This document shows, one piece after another, positions 1 through 9,143 of a stretch of 64,000 bases of DNA. The DNA comes from Xanthomonas sp. (GTDB lineage: Bacteria; Pseudomonadota; Gammaproteobacteria; Xanthomonadales; Xanthomonadaceae), in the NCBI GenBank assembly GCA_018262705.1, contig JADFDQ010000008.1:62001-126000 (forward strand). The letters run 5' to 3'. The notes beneath the pieces are model-generated. The model did not search any database and was not told the DNA's origin. It was given only the letters and a program-made list of their open reading frames with translations. The translations under genes and the position numbers were made by a program. Positions within the stretch are counted from its first letter, which is position 1. Each line of letters begins with the position of its first letter.

Positions 1-16
1 AATGTCATTAAAAACT

Positions 17-40
17 GGATCCCGGTTTGCGCCGGGATGA
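17..40. repeat. Short palindromic repeat upstream of argE
   Basis: A 7-bp perfect stem (ATCCCGG at 19-25, CCGGGAT at 32-38) closes a 6-base loop. Its form resembles the small intergenic palindromes common in proteobacteria. It lies 20 bases before the argE start, so it could act as the end of an upstream gene or as an mRNA-stabilising hairpin. The upstream gene is outside the window. Confidence 0.5.
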
Positions 41-59
41 CAAGCAAAAGGTAATCATC

Positions 60-1145
60 ATGCTTGATACCGTTCTCAACCACCTCAAAGCCCTGGTGTT
101 GTTCGACACCCGCAACCCGCCGCGCCTGATTGGCACCGGCGGAATCTTCGACTACATCCGCGCGCAGCTTCCCGGATTCCGGATCAAGGTCGAAGACCAC
201 GGCGACGGCGCGGTGTCGCTGCTGGCAATCCGCGGCGCGCCGCAGTGCGTGTTCAACGTGCATTTGGACACGGTGCCTTCGTCAGGCGCGTGGACGGCCG
301 ATCCGATGAAACTGCGGGTCAGGAAAGATCGCGCGATCGGCTTGGGAGTCTGCGACATCAAGGGCGCGGCGGCCGGTCTGCTGGCCGCGGCGCAGGCGAC
401 AAAAGGCGCTGCGGCTTTCCTGTTCAGCAGCGACGAGGAAGCCAACGATCCGCGCTGTATTTCCGCATTCCTGGGGCGTGACCACGGTTTCCATGAGGCG
501 ATCGTCGCCGAGCCCACGCGCTGCGAAGCGGTGTTGGCGCATCGCGGGATCAGCTCGGTGCTGCTGAAATTCAAGGGCGAGGCGGGGCATGCCTCGGCCG
601 CCAACGCGCTGCAGTCCAATGCCCTGCATCAGGCGATGCGCTGGGGCGCCAATGCGCTGGAGCTGGTCGAAGCAGAGGCGGCCAGCCGCTTTGGCGAGCT
701 GAGCGGACTGCGTTTCAACATCGGCAAGGTCGAAGGCGGGATCAAGGCGAACGTGATCGCGCCCAGCGCCGAGGTGCGCTTCGGGTTCCGACCGCTGCCG
801 TCGCAGGATATCGACACACTCCACAAGCGCTTTGGCGCCTGTGCGCAGACCGGCGTTCTGGATCGCTATGAAGAATCTTTCCGCGGCCCGTCGCTGCCGG
901 CCGGCGATCCCGCCCACGCGCAGCAGCGTGCACAGGAGGCGCGCGCACTGGCGCAGTCGCTGCAGCTGCCGGTCGGTGTGGCGGTCGATTTCTGGACCGA
1001 AGCGGCGCTGTTTTCGCAGGCCGGCCTGACCACCTTCGTCTACGGGCCGGGCGATATCGCCCAGGCCCATGCCGCCGACGAATGGGTGGCGCTCGACCAG
1101 CTGCAGCGCTACACCAAATCCATTGCCCGCATCCTCGGAAACTGA
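60..1145 (+). CDS. argE: N-acetyl-L-citrulline deacetylase (ArgE-type M20 metallopeptidase)
   Basis: This enzyme removes the acetyl group from N-acetylcitrulline (in most other bacteria, the homologue acts on N-acetylornithine) in cytoplasmic arginine synthesis. The 361-residue product carries M20-family zinc-site motifs: NVHLDTVP (first His/Asp), GLGVCDIKG, SSDEEAND (catalytic and metal Glu) and VAEPT. The motifs FDTRNPP, EAVLAHRGISSV and VYGPGDIAQAH closely match, from memory, the Xanthomonas campestris acetylcitrulline deacetylase, so that substrate is preferred. The ATG at 60 was chosen because the N-terminus MLDTVLNHL matches the family; a frame reaches back to 27 but encodes nothing family-like. 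The gene is followed after 3 bases by the fused argB. An acetylornithine carbamoyltransferase gene would be expected just upstream, outside the window. Confidence 0.9.
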   Translation: MLDTVLNHLKALVLFDTRNPPRLIGTGGIFDYIRAQLPGFRIKVEDHGDGAVSLLAIRGAPQCVFNVHLDTVPSSGAWTADPMKLRVRKDRAIGLGVCDIKGAAAGLLAAAQATKGAAAFLFSSDEEANDPRCISAFLGRDHGFHEAIVAEPTRCEAVLAHRGISSVLLKFKGEAGHASAANALQSNALHQAMRWGANALELVEAEAASRFGELSGLRFNIGKVEGGIKANVIAPSAEVRFGFRPLPSQDIDTLHKRFGACAQTGVLDRYEESFRGPSLPAGDPAHAQQRAQEARALAQSLQLPVGVAVDFWTEAALFSQAGLTTFVYGPGDIAQAHAADEWVALDQLQRYTKSIARILGN

Positions 1146-1148
1146 GCC

Positions 1149-2513
1149 GTGACCCCCGTCCTCGATCCTTGCGCCGTGCACGATCCCCAGACCCGCCAGA
1201 CCATCGTGCGGTTGCTGTCCAGCATGGGCAGCGCCAAGGAAATTTCGCAGTACTTGAAGCGCTTCTCGCAGCTCGATGCCGCGCGCTTTGCCGTGGTCAA
1301 GGTCGGCGGCGCGGTGCTGCGTGATGACCTCGACGCGCTGGTGTCCTCGCTGGCCTTCCTGCAGGACGTGGGCCTGACCCCGATCGTGTTGCACGGTGCC
1401 GGTCCGCAGCTCGATGCCGAACTGTCCGCGGCCGGCATCGTCAAGCAGACCGTCGATGGGCTGCGCGCTACCTCGCCGCAGGCGCTTGCCATCGTGCGCA
1501 AGGTGTTCCATGCCCAGAACCTGAAGCTGGTGCGCGCGCTGCAGGCCGCCGACGCGCGCGCCACCTCGATCGTGTCCGGGGTCTTCGAGGCCGATTATCT
1601 GGACCGCGAGCGCTACGGTCTGGTCGGCGGCATCGAGCAGGTGCACACCGCGCCGATCATCGACAGCTTGCAGGCCGGTTCGATTCCGGTGATCGCCTCG
1701 CTCGGCGAAACCGAGGGCGGGCAGATTCTCAACGTCAACGCCGATTTTGCCGCCAACGCGCTGGTGCAGGCGCTGCAGCCCTACAAAATCGTCTTCCTCA
1801 CCGGCACCGGCGGCCTGCTCGATGCGCGCGGTCGGATCATCGACTCGATCAACCTGACCACCGAATACGAGCACCTGATGCAGCAGCCGTGGATCGACGG
1901 CGGAATGCGGGTCAAGATCGAACAGATCAAGGCGCTGCTGGACGGACTGCCGCGGGCTTCGTCGGTGTCGATCACGCGGCCGTCCGAGCTGGCCAAGGAG
2001 CTGTTCACCCACAAGGGCTCGGGCACGTTGGTGCGGCGCGGCGAGCGTGTGCTGGAAGCATCGTGCTGGAATGAACTCGATGTGCCGCGGCTGCGGCAGC
2101 TGGTCGAATCGGCGTTCGGGCGGCGTCTGGTGACGGACTATTTCGAGCGCACTCGGCTGCATCGCGCCTACGTCAGCGAGAGCTATCGTGCGGCGGTCGT
2201 GCTCACGCAGGAGGATGCGGGTCTGTACCTCGACAAGTTCGCCGTGCTCGACGACGCCCAGGGCGAAGGACTGGGCCGCGCGGTCTGGCAGGTGATGCGC
2301 GAGCAAAACCCGTCCCTGTTCTGGCGTTCGCGCCACGGCAATCCGGTCAACGCGTTCTATTACGCGGAATCGGACGGCTGTATCCGTCAGGAAAAGTGGC
2401 GGACCTTCTGGTATGGAGACGCGGACTTCGCGCGGCTTGAGCGCTATCTGCAGCAGTGCGCAAGCCGGCCTGCGACGCTGGAGGAGGAGTCGGACACAGG
2501 CGAGATGCGTTGA
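1149..2513 (+). CDS. argB: Bifunctional N-acetylglutamate kinase/synthase (ArgB-ArgA fusion)
   Basis: This 454-residue protein catalyses the first two steps of arginine synthesis: acetylation of glutamate, then phosphorylation of acetylglutamate. The N-terminal amino-acid kinase domain (about residues 20-290) shows VVKVGGAVL near the start, VLHGAGPQ for acetylglutamate binding and [13 protein letters not shown]. The C-terminal DUF619-type GNAT domain (about 300-440) includes [19 protein letters not shown], the acetyl-CoA pyrophosphate loop, and [13 protein letters not shown]. This domain order is the vertebrate-like NAGS-K form known from Xanthomonadales. It starts with GTG three bases after the argE stop, which suggests translational coupling; an internal ATG at codon 26 is less likely because it would remove the N-terminal helix. 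Arginine feedback is expected from the family. Confidence 0.93.
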   Translation: MTPVLDPCAVHDPQTRQTIVRLLSSMGSAKEISQYLKRFSQLDAARFAVVKVGGAVLRDDLDALVSSLAFLQDVGLTPIVLHGAGPQLDAELSAAGIVKQTVDGLRATSPQALAIVRKVFHAQNLKLVRALQAADARATSIVSGVFEADYLDRERYGLVGGIEQVHTAPIIDSLQAGSIPVIASLGETEGGQILNVNADFAANALVQALQPYKIVFLTGTGGLLDARGRIIDSINLTTEYEHLMQQPWIDGGMRVKIEQIKALLDGLPRASSVSITRPSELAKELFTHKGSGTLVRRGERVLEASCWNELDVPRLRQLVESAFGRRLVTDYFERTRLHRAYVSESYRAAVVLTQEDAGLYLDKFAVLDDAQGEGLGRAVWQVMREQNPSLFWRSRHGNPVNAFYYAESDGCIRQEKWRTFWYGDADFARLERYLQQCASRPATLEEESDTGEMR

Positions 2514-2590
2514 AGCGCATCACGCCCAGGAAAGTGCCCGAGGCAGAAGCGAAGGGTGAGCCTGGACGCATGGAGAGTGAAGTGGAAAAA

Positions 2591-3529
2591 ATGAGAACAG
2601 GAATTGTCGGCGCACGCGGCCATACCGGCGCGGAATTGATTGGCTTGATCGCAGCGCACCCGCGCTTCGAATTGGCGTTTGTCACCTCACGCGAATGGGA
2701 CGGCCAGCGCCTGGCTGACCACAACGCTGCCTACACGGGGCAATTGCGCTATAGCAATCCCGCGCACGAAGACTTGCCAACCCTCGGTGCCGATGTGGTG
2801 ATTCTGGCGCTGCCCAATGGCAAGGCCTCCGCCATCGTGCAGGCATTCGACGCGGCCGGCGTGGACCCGGTCATCATTGATCTATCGGCCGACTACCGTT
2901 TCGACCCCAGTTGGTATTACGGCCTGCCGGAGTTGACCCGCCATCTCTACACAGGCCAGCGCCGGATCAGCAATCCTGGCTGCTATGCCACCGCGATGCA
3001 GCTGGCCATCGCGCCGATGTGCAATGTATTGGAAGGCGCGGTGCAATGCTTTGGGGTGTCTGGCTGTTCCGGCGCCGGCACCACGCCCAGCGACAAAAAC
3101 AATGTGGAATTGCTGCGCGACAACCTGATGCCCTATGCACTCACCGGGCATGTCCATGAGCGCGAAGTCTCCCGTCAGTTGGGGCATGCGGTGGAGTTCA
3201 TGCCGCATGTGGCAGCGCATTTTCGTGGCATCGCCTTGACTGCGAATTTGCACCTGTCTATCGCTTTTGATTTGGATGAAGTGCTGGCGCGCTATCGCAA
3301 TCGCTATGCGGGCGAGCGCTTGGTGCATGTGCAAGAGGCCGCGCCGTGGGTCAGCCGGATTGCAGGCCGCCACCATGTCGAAATTGGCGGTTTTACCTTG
3401 AGTGGCGATGGCCGGCGTTTGGTAGTGGTGGCGACCGAAGACAATTTGTTGAAAGGCGCGGCCACGCAAGCGATGCAGAACATCAACATGGCGTTTGGTT
3501 TGGACGAATTTGCAGGCATTCCCCTGTAG
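2591..3529 (+). CDS. argC: N-acetyl-gamma-glutamyl-phosphate reductase
   Basis: Reduces N-acetylglutamyl phosphate with NADPH to the semialdehyde, the third step of arginine synthesis. The 312-residue protein has the Rossmann start [17 protein letters not shown] and the catalytic cysteine motif SNPGCYATA (Cys131). [10 protein letters not shown] and the C-terminal [14 protein letters not shown] segment are family-typical. The ATG at 2591 sits next to the conserved [10 protein letters not shown] start; an in-frame ATG at 2570 would add seven residues. The gap to argB is 77 bases. The TAG stop (3527-3529) lies inside a GTAG REP element, so the repeat defines the last codon of the gene. Confidence 0.93.
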   Translation: MRTGIVGARGHTGAELIGLIAAHPRFELAFVTSREWDGQRLADHNAAYTGQLRYSNPAHEDLPTLGADVVILALPNGKASAIVQAFDAAGVDPVIIDLSADYRFDPSWYYGLPELTRHLYTGQRRISNPGCYATAMQLAIAPMCNVLEGAVQCFGVSGCSGAGTTPSDKNNVELLRDNLMPYALTGHVHEREVSRQLGHAVEFMPHVAAHFRGIALTANLHLSIAFDLDEVLARYRNRYAGERLVHVQEAAPWVSRIAGRHHVEIGGFTLSGDGRRLVVVATEDNLLKGAATQAMQNINMAFGLDEFAGIPL

Positions 3530-3587
3530 GAGCGCACATCGGGGCGCGACCTCGGGATGCCAGTCGCGCCCAAACGTGCGCTCCTAC
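3526..3587. repeat. GTAG-type REP element between argC and argH
   Basis: A 62-base imperfect palindrome begins GTAGGAGCGCAC and ends GTGCGCTCCTAC, with a second inner pair around GGGGCGCGAC / GTCGCGCC. Related copies occur at 17339, 23812, 39270 and 54820. GTAG at one end of a hairpin is the hallmark of REP elements moved by RAYT (REP-associated tyrosine) transposases, as in the SMAG elements of Stenotrophomonas. It likely forms an mRNA hairpin between argC and argH. Confidence 0.85.
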
Positions 3588-3617
3588 AAATTAAGACAAT
3601 CAGGACCAGGTGACGAT

Positions 3618-4913
3618 ATGTCCGATCTACTTTGGCAAAAACCCGGTGTGGCGGTGGATGCACAAATCCAGCGTTTTCTTGCGGGCGATGACGTGATTCT
3701 GGATCGCGAATTCTTCCTGCACGACATCACCGCCAGCACCGCGCATGCCGAGGGCTTGCAGCACGTCGGCATCCTCAGCGTTGACGAGTTGGCTGCGCTC
3801 AAGCGTGAATTGGCGCAGCTCGCCGAGGACTTCAGCAGCGGTGCATTCGTGCTGGATGCACAGTACGAAGATTGCCATTCCGCCATCGAAGCGCGGCTCA
3901 CCGAACGCTTGGGCGATGCCGGCCGCAAGATCCACACCGGGCGCAGCCGCAACGACCAGATTCTGGTGGCCACACGGTTGTGGCTGAAGGAAAAATTGGC
4001 GCGTGTTGCCGAATTGTCGCGTGACATCGCCAAGGTGGCATTGGACCGCGCGTCTGCCGAAGCGATGTTGCCGATTCCCGGTTATACCCATATCCAGCGT
4101 GCGGTGGTGTCATCCGCTGGCATGTGGTGGGCGGGCTGGGCAGAGGCGTTCATCGATAACGCCATTCGTGCGCGCAGCACGGTTGCCTTGGTCGACTGCA
4201 ACCCGTTGGGCACGGCGGCCGGCTACGGCGTCAACCTGACATTGGATCGCGAACACACCACGCAGGCGCTGGGTTTTGCGCGCATGCAGATTTCGCCGAT
4301 CTACGCGCAACTGTCGCGTGGCAAATTCGAGCTGGCCGCATTGGAAGCACTGGGCAGCGCCACCCTGGATTTGCGTCGCATTGCATGGGATCTGTCGCTG
4401 TTCACCAGTGGCGAATATGCCTTCGTGGCGTTGCCGGCGCAGTACACCACCGGCAGCTCGATCATGCCCAACAAGCGCAACCCCGACGTGATCGAATTGA
4501 TGCGCGCCACCCATGCCAGCGTGGCGGCGGCGCGGACCGAAATCGAACAATTGTTGTCGTTGCCGTCGGGCTATCACCGTGACCTGCAAAACAGCAAGCC
4601 CGCCATCGTGCATGGCTTTGGGCGTGGCTTGGCGGCATTGGAATTGTTGCCGGCGTTATTGGCCAATCTGGAATGGCGGCCTGACAAGCTGCGCGCCGCG
4701 ATGGATTCGGGCATGTACGCCACCGACGTGGCCGTAGAGGCCGCCATTGCCGGGGTGCCGTTCCGCGAAGCCTACAAAGCCGCAGCGGCGGCGGCCGACA
4801 GCGCGGGCTTGGGGCGCACGCCGGAGGGTTCCCTGCAGGTGCGCACATCTCCGGGCGCGGCGGCGGATTTGCGGCTAGGGATCCTGAATACGCGGTGGCG
4901 CGCTTTGGCCTGA
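3618..4913 (+). CDS. argH: Argininosuccinate lyase
   Basis: Splits argininosuccinate into arginine and fumarate, the last step of the pathway. The 431-residue protein belongs to the fumarase/aspartase superfamily: TGRSRNDQ near residue 115, GYTHIQRA with the general acid His158, and the signature [12 protein letters not shown] with the catalytic serine at about 281. The ATG at 3618 gives the usual [10 protein letters not shown] start and follows an AGG-rich ribosome site at 3605-3612. The gene is separated from argC by 88 bases, mostly REP element, so it may be in the same transcript but not coupled to it. In Xanthomonas proB-proA follow here; in this window they do not. Confidence 0.95.
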   Translation: MSDLLWQKPGVAVDAQIQRFLAGDDVILDREFFLHDITASTAHAEGLQHVGILSVDELAALKRELAQLAEDFSSGAFVLDAQYEDCHSAIEARLTERLGDAGRKIHTGRSRNDQILVATRLWLKEKLARVAELSRDIAKVALDRASAEAMLPIPGYTHIQRAVVSSAGMWWAGWAEAFIDNAIRARSTVALVDCNPLGTAAGYGVNLTLDREHTTQALGFARMQISPIYAQLSRGKFELAALEALGSATLDLRRIAWDLSLFTSGEYAFVALPAQYTTGSSIMPNKRNPDVIELMRATHASVAAARTEIEQLLSLPSGYHRDLQNSKPAIVHGFGRGLAALELLPALLANLEWRPDKLRAAMDSGMYATDVAVEAAIAGVPFREAYKAAAAAADSAGLGRTPEGSLQVRTSPGAAADLRLGILNTRWRALA

Positions 4914-5188
4914 AATTGCCGTGCCGCGCGTTTTATTGATCGGAGCGGCATGGGGCGATGCAGGGCGGTGGTTTCCAGGTGCTTGCTGGCAATTGCTTGC
5001 CGGGGAAGTCGCATGGTGGCTAAAGCTGGGCTAGAGTCAATGCATTGGGGTAATACGCGGGCTGGATTCGGGGTCGGGGGCCGGACGCCACAGCATCAAG
5101 GCGTGGGATCGTGATCCCGGATTCATCCCGAACTGTCGGGATGTGGGCGTGTTGTTGCCGATTCGCGAAGCCAGGGGGATAGCCTTCG
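4914..5188. other. Intergenic leader before the CHAT gene, with two hairpins
   Basis: Two small palindromes lie in the leader: GGGATCGTGATCCC (5105-5118) and a perfect 8-bp stem CATCCCGA/TCGGGATG (5124-5143). TAATAC at 5051-5056 could be a -10 box, but no convincing -35 box precedes it. A strong ribosome site AGGGGGA (5172-5178) serves the CHAT gene. The region marks the change from arginine genes to the secretion cluster and probably holds its promoter. Confidence 0.4.
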
Positions 5189-7417
5189 ATGCGAAAACTG
5201 ACTGTACGACTTCGGGAGCGCCGCACCGCGCTGGCCGTGGCTCTGGCGGGGCTACTCGTCTGCGGATCGGCCTTTGCCGATTGTGCGCCCACGGCAATGG
5301 CGCTTGCGACGGCCGGCTCGGCCGCCCCCTTGCCAGCGCCGCCGTCACCGCAGACTGTCGCCCCCCGGGTAGCGGTTGCCGGCAACCCGACGCGGGAAGC
5401 GCTGGAGGCCATGAGTCGGCTGCAGGATGCCGATACCGCCTTGTCGCTCGCCGCCGAAGGCGCCGCCCTGTACGCGCAGGAACGGGTCAAGCTGGGCGGC
5501 TACGCCTACTGCAGTCAGGCCGTGGAACTGGCGGATCTGGGCGAGCTGCGCGAAAGCGCGCGGGCGGCAAGCAAGGCCCTCCATGTGGCGCTGGAAACCG
5601 GCAATCCGGATCTGCTCGGCAAGGCCTACCGCGATCTGGCGATCGCTTTCAGCTACGCCGGCCAGTTGGAACGTGCCGAACAATTTGCAACCCTAGCGCT
5701 GAAATATCCGGGCGTGGATCCGACCCAGGTGCTGGGGCCGGCGCACAAGATCCTTGGCGACGTGCGCGCACGGCAAGGGCGCTATGCCGAAGCGATCGCC
5801 CTGTACGACCAAGCCAATGGCGAAAGTTCACCGCGCTTCCAGCCGCTGGTAGCGGCTTCGCTGGCCAACGCCTTGATTCAGTCCGGCGATCTGGTTCGCG
5901 CCCGCAACACGCTGGACGCCCTGCCGGAGCCGGCCGACGGCGCCCTGCGTGCCCAGCTTGCTCGCACGCGTGGCAAGCTGCTGCTGGCCGAAAATCAACC
6001 CGATCAAGCGCTGACGGTGTACCGCCAGCTGGCCGAACTCCCGATCAATGCCGCCGGCGGTGACGGCGTGTTCTACCGCGCTTGGGCGTTGGACGGTGTT
6101 TCCCGTAGCCAAGCTGCCCTGGGCGACGAGGCGGGCGCCGCGCGGTCGCTGGATGAAGCGCTGACCGAGTTCGAACGTGCCCGCGTGCAGTTCCGCAGCG
6201 ACGAGTTCAAGATGGGGCTGTTCTCCGACGCGCAAGACGTATTCGAACGCGCGATCGCCCTGCACGACAAGCTCGGCCAGACCGATCAGGCCTTCGACAT
6301 CAGCGAACGCAGCCGCGCCCGCGCGCTGCTCGATTCGATCGCCGGCCGTGCCGACCTGAATGCCAACGAGACCACCGCGCTCGACGTCCAGGCCCTGCGT
6401 GCCGGACTGGCGCCCGATGAGGCGGTGGTGGCTTTCCACACCCTGCCGGATCATCTGGTGGCCTGGGTGTTGACCCGCGACGGGGTGCGCGAGGTGCGCT
6501 TCCCGACCGCGCTGCCGCGCGCCGATCTGGTCAAGCTGGTGGAAGCCTATCGAACGGCCTTGATCGGCCGCAACGCGGGGATTGGCACGGCCGCCGACCA
6601 GATCGGTCGCTTGCTGCTGGCGCCGCTGCAGATTCCGGCCGGCAAGCGCATGATCATCGTGCCGCACGGCCCGCTGCACTATCTGCCGTTCCAAGCGCTG
6701 CGGCTGGACGGCAAATACCTGATCGAACGCAACCCGGTGTCGCTGGCGCCTTCGGTCAGCATCGCCGCAAGGCTGGCTGCGCACGCACCGACGGCGCAGG
6801 CGCAGCTGTTGGGCTTCGGCAATCCCACCGTCGATGCCAGCGTGGCCGCGCCGCTGCCCGGCGCCGAGCGTGAGGTGCGATCGCTGGCCGCGGATTTCTC
6901 CGACGCCCGGCTGTTCTTCGGCGCCCAGGCCACCCGCGACAATTTCGACGAGTACGCCCCGCAGTCGCAGCTGGTGCACGTGGCGTCCCACGCGATGGTG
7001 GACACCCTCGATCCGCTGCACTCGAAAGTCCTGTTCACCGACGGCAACGGCCAACCGGTCTACCTCGAAGCCAAGGACGTGATGGCCCTGAAGCTGGACG
7101 GGGTCTCCCTGCTCACGCTGTCGGCCTGCGAATCCGGTCTGGGTCGGGTGGAAAATGGCGACGAAGTGCTGGGCTTCACCCGCGCCTTCCTGTCGGCCGG
7201 CACCTCCAGCCTGCTGGCCTCGCTGTGGCCGGTGTCCGACGCCGCGACCGAAAAACTGATGACCACGTTCTACGGCGATCTGGCCAAGGGCAGCAACGCG
7301 CAGGACGCCATGCGCGACGCCCAGCGCGCCGTGCTGGCCAATCCGGCCACCGCGCATCCGTATTACTGGGCGCCGTTCAATCTGATCGGCAACTGGCGGC
7401 TGCGGGTGGCGCGGTGA
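5189..7417 (+). CDS. Exported TPR-CHAT caspase-like protein
   Basis: A 742-residue protein with a classical signal peptide (positive start, hydrophobic 13-29, cleavage after AFA at residue 30). Residues about 60-370 form helical TPR-like pairs rich in alanine. The C-terminal CHAT domain (about 400-740), related to caspases, keeps the putative catalytic pair: His601 in HVASHAMVD and Cys647 in LTLSACESGLG; GPLHYLPFQAL and NRFLSAG-like ARAFLSAGTSSL segments are also typical. The prediction is a cysteine peptidase acting outside the cytoplasm. It is followed after 29 bases by TpsB and then TpsA, suggesting one operon and a role in processing or controlling the secreted adhesin; this role is inferred. 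A Craspase-type CRISPR role is unlikely because the protein is exported. Confidence 0.85.
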   Translation: MRKLTVRLRERRTALAVALAGLLVCGSAFADCAPTAMALATAGSAAPLPAPPSPQTVAPRVAVAGNPTREALEAMSRLQDADTALSLAAEGAALYAQERVKLGGYAYCSQAVELADLGELRESARAASKALHVALETGNPDLLGKAYRDLAIAFSYAGQLERAEQFATLALKYPGVDPTQVLGPAHKILGDVRARQGRYAEAIALYDQANGESSPRFQPLVAASLANALIQSGDLVRARNTLDALPEPADGALRAQLARTRGKLLLAENQPDQALTVYRQLAELPINAAGGDGVFYRAWALDGVSRSQAALGDEAGAARSLDEALTEFERARVQFRSDEFKMGLFSDAQDVFERAIALHDKLGQTDQAFDISERSRARALLDSIAGRADLNANETTALDVQALRAGLAPDEAVVAFHTLPDHLVAWVLTRDGVREVRFPTALPRADLVKLVEAYRTALIGRNAGIGTAADQIGRLLLAPLQIPAGKRMIIVPHGPLHYLPFQALRLDGKYLIERNPVSLAPSVSIAARLAAHAPTAQAQLLGFGNPTVDASVAAPLPGAEREVRSLAADFSDARLFFGAQATRDNFDEYAPQSQLVHVASHAMVDTLDPLHSKVLFTDGNGQPVYLEAKDVMALKLDGVSLLTLSACESGLGRVENGDEVLGFTRAFLSAGTSSLLASLWPVSDAATEKLMTTFYGDLAKGSNAQDAMRDAQRAVLANPATAHPYYWAPFNLIGNWRLRVAR

Positions 7418-7446
7418 GCGCCGCAACGGGACGAGACGAGGACGTG

Positions 7447-9132
7447 ATGATGGAACACCACAACGACTGCCCGCCGCGCCGCCCGGCTCGCCTGCGACCG
7501 GCCCGCCTGCGCCTGACCATGCTGGCGGTCGCGCTGGGCCTGGGGCTGCCGGCCACGCCGGCGCTGGCCGTCGATGCCGCTCCGCAGGACACGCCGCAGC
7601 AGGCCCAGTCTCTGCCCGAGCCGCAGATGGCGCGGCAGGCGCAGGCCAGCTTCGTGCTGCAGGGTGTCGAATTCGTCGGCGTGACCCTGGTGCCGGAATC
7701 GGAGCTGCAGGCTGCGGTCGCCGACCTGATCGGTCAAAGTGTCACTTTCGCCGACCTGCAGCAGCTCACCGTCAAGGCGGCGGCGGTGTACGCGCGGCAC
7801 GGCTACGGGCTGGCGCAGGTATTCGTGCCGGTGCAGGAGGTGGTGGAGGGTCGGATCAAATTGAGCGTGCTGGAAGGCAAACTGGGCGAGGTGTCGATCG
7901 AGATCGCCGAAGGCGCGCCGATCCACCGCGAACGCGTGGCCGGGATGCTCTCCGTGCTCAAGTCAGGCGAGCCGCTGAGCACGAACGAATACGAGCGGGC
8001 GATGCTGCTGCTGTCCGATCTGCCCGGCATCAAGCCGCAGTCAACCGTCACGGTGGGCTCGTCTTCTCAGACCAACGATCTGCGCGTCCAGGTCGATGCC
8101 CGCGACCGCTTCCAGTTCGCGTTGGGGCTGGACAACAACGGCACCCGCGATTCCGGTCGATTGCGGCTGACCGGCAGCCTGCGCTGGGCCAGCCCATTCG
8201 AGCGCGGTGACAACCTCGACCTGCGGATCATGGCCGCGCAGGGCATGCACACCGCGTTCGGCCGGATTTCCTACGAAACCCCGGTCGGCTATGCCGGGTT
8301 GCGCATCGGCGGCGGGCTGGCGCGGGTGCAATACGAGTTGGGCGGGCCGTTCGCGCCGCTCAAGCCCACCGGCGTGGGCAATGTCGCCGACCTGTCGTTC
8401 AACTACCCGCTGATCCGCCAGCGCACCACCAACCTGTTCCTGCGCGGTGCGGTGGAACGCAAGTCGCTGACCGACCGCTACGAAGCAGTGGGCCTGGAAA
8501 GCCGCAAACGCATCAACGGCGCCAGCCTTGGGCTGGCGCTGGAGCACCGCGACCGCTGGGGCGGAGGCGGCTACAACAGCGCCAATGCGCAACTCTATCG
8601 CGGCACGCTGCAGCTGCTCGACCCGATGGCCAAGCTGCTCGACAAGCCGCCGTTTGGCTATGCCACCGAGGGCAGTTTCACCAAGTTCACCCTGCAGGCG
8701 GCGCGGTTGCAGTATCTGGCGCCGCGCTGGAGCCTGTACGCGAGCGTCGGCTTCCAGTCCGCCAGCCGCAACCTCGATCCCTACGAAAAACTGTCGCTGG
8801 GTGGGCCCAAGGCGGTGCGCGCCTATGCCACCGGCGAGGTGCTGGTCGATGACGGTTGGCTGGGTTCGTTGGAACTGCGTTTCTCACCGCGACCGGAAAC
8901 CACGCTGTATGCGTTCTACGACGCGGCGCACGGTGACATGTACCACCGTCGTCGCAGCTTCGATCCGGACCTCGGCCGCAGCCTGCGCGGCTACGGCCTC
9001 GGCTTCAGCTGGAGCAAACCCGGCAACGTGAGCATGAATCTGAGCGTGGCCTGGCGGGCCACCGGCCCCGGCCTGACCGACGGCGGCGACCGCAATCCGC
9101 GTATTTACTGGTCGATCCAGAAGGCGTTCTGA
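7447..9132 (+). CDS. TpsB/FhaC-type two-partner secretion outer-membrane transporter
   Basis: This 561-residue protein should form a 16-stranded outer-membrane barrel that exports the TpsA encoded next. It has a signal peptide (cleavage near TPALA, residue 41), a ShlB-type POTRA domain (about 69-145, starting FVLQGVEFVGVTL) and a second POTRA (about 150-225), then the barrel. The conserved VRGY loop motif appears as VRAYATGE near residue 457, and the protein ends in phenylalanine, as expected for recognition by the BAM complex. The ATG at 7447 was chosen because GAGG lies five bases upstream; the next codon is also ATG. The TpsA start follows its stop by 11 bases. Confidence 0.92.
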   Translation: MMEHHNDCPPRRPARLRPARLRLTMLAVALGLGLPATPALAVDAAPQDTPQQAQSLPEPQMARQAQASFVLQGVEFVGVTLVPESELQAAVADLIGQSVTFADLQQLTVKAAAVYARHGYGLAQVFVPVQEVVEGRIKLSVLEGKLGEVSIEIAEGAPIHRERVAGMLSVLKSGEPLSTNEYERAMLLLSDLPGIKPQSTVTVGSSSQTNDLRVQVDARDRFQFALGLDNNGTRDSGRLRLTGSLRWASPFERGDNLDLRIMAAQGMHTAFGRISYETPVGYAGLRIGGGLARVQYELGGPFAPLKPTGVGNVADLSFNYPLIRQRTTNLFLRGAVERKSLTDRYEAVGLESRKRINGASLGLALEHRDRWGGGGYNSANAQLYRGTLQLLDPMAKLLDKPPFGYATEGSFTKFTLQAARLQYLAPRWSLYASVGFQSASRNLDPYEKLSLGGPKAVRAYATGEVLVDDGWLGSLELRFSPRPETTLYAFYDAAHGDMYHRRRSFDPDLGRSLRGYGLGFSWSKPGNVSMNLSVAWRATGPGLTDGGDRNPRIYWSIQKAF

Positions 9133-9143
9133 GGAGCAAAGTC

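Noticed and set aside
282-2336. A 684-codon minus-strand frame opposite argE and argB
   Set aside because: Same reason: antisense to two well-supported enzymes and without recognisable domains.
5189-7417. The CHAT protein as part of a Craspase-like CRISPR system
   Set aside because: There is no CRISPR array, Cas gene or gRAMP effector in the window, and the protein has a signal peptide. Its neighbours are secretion genes.
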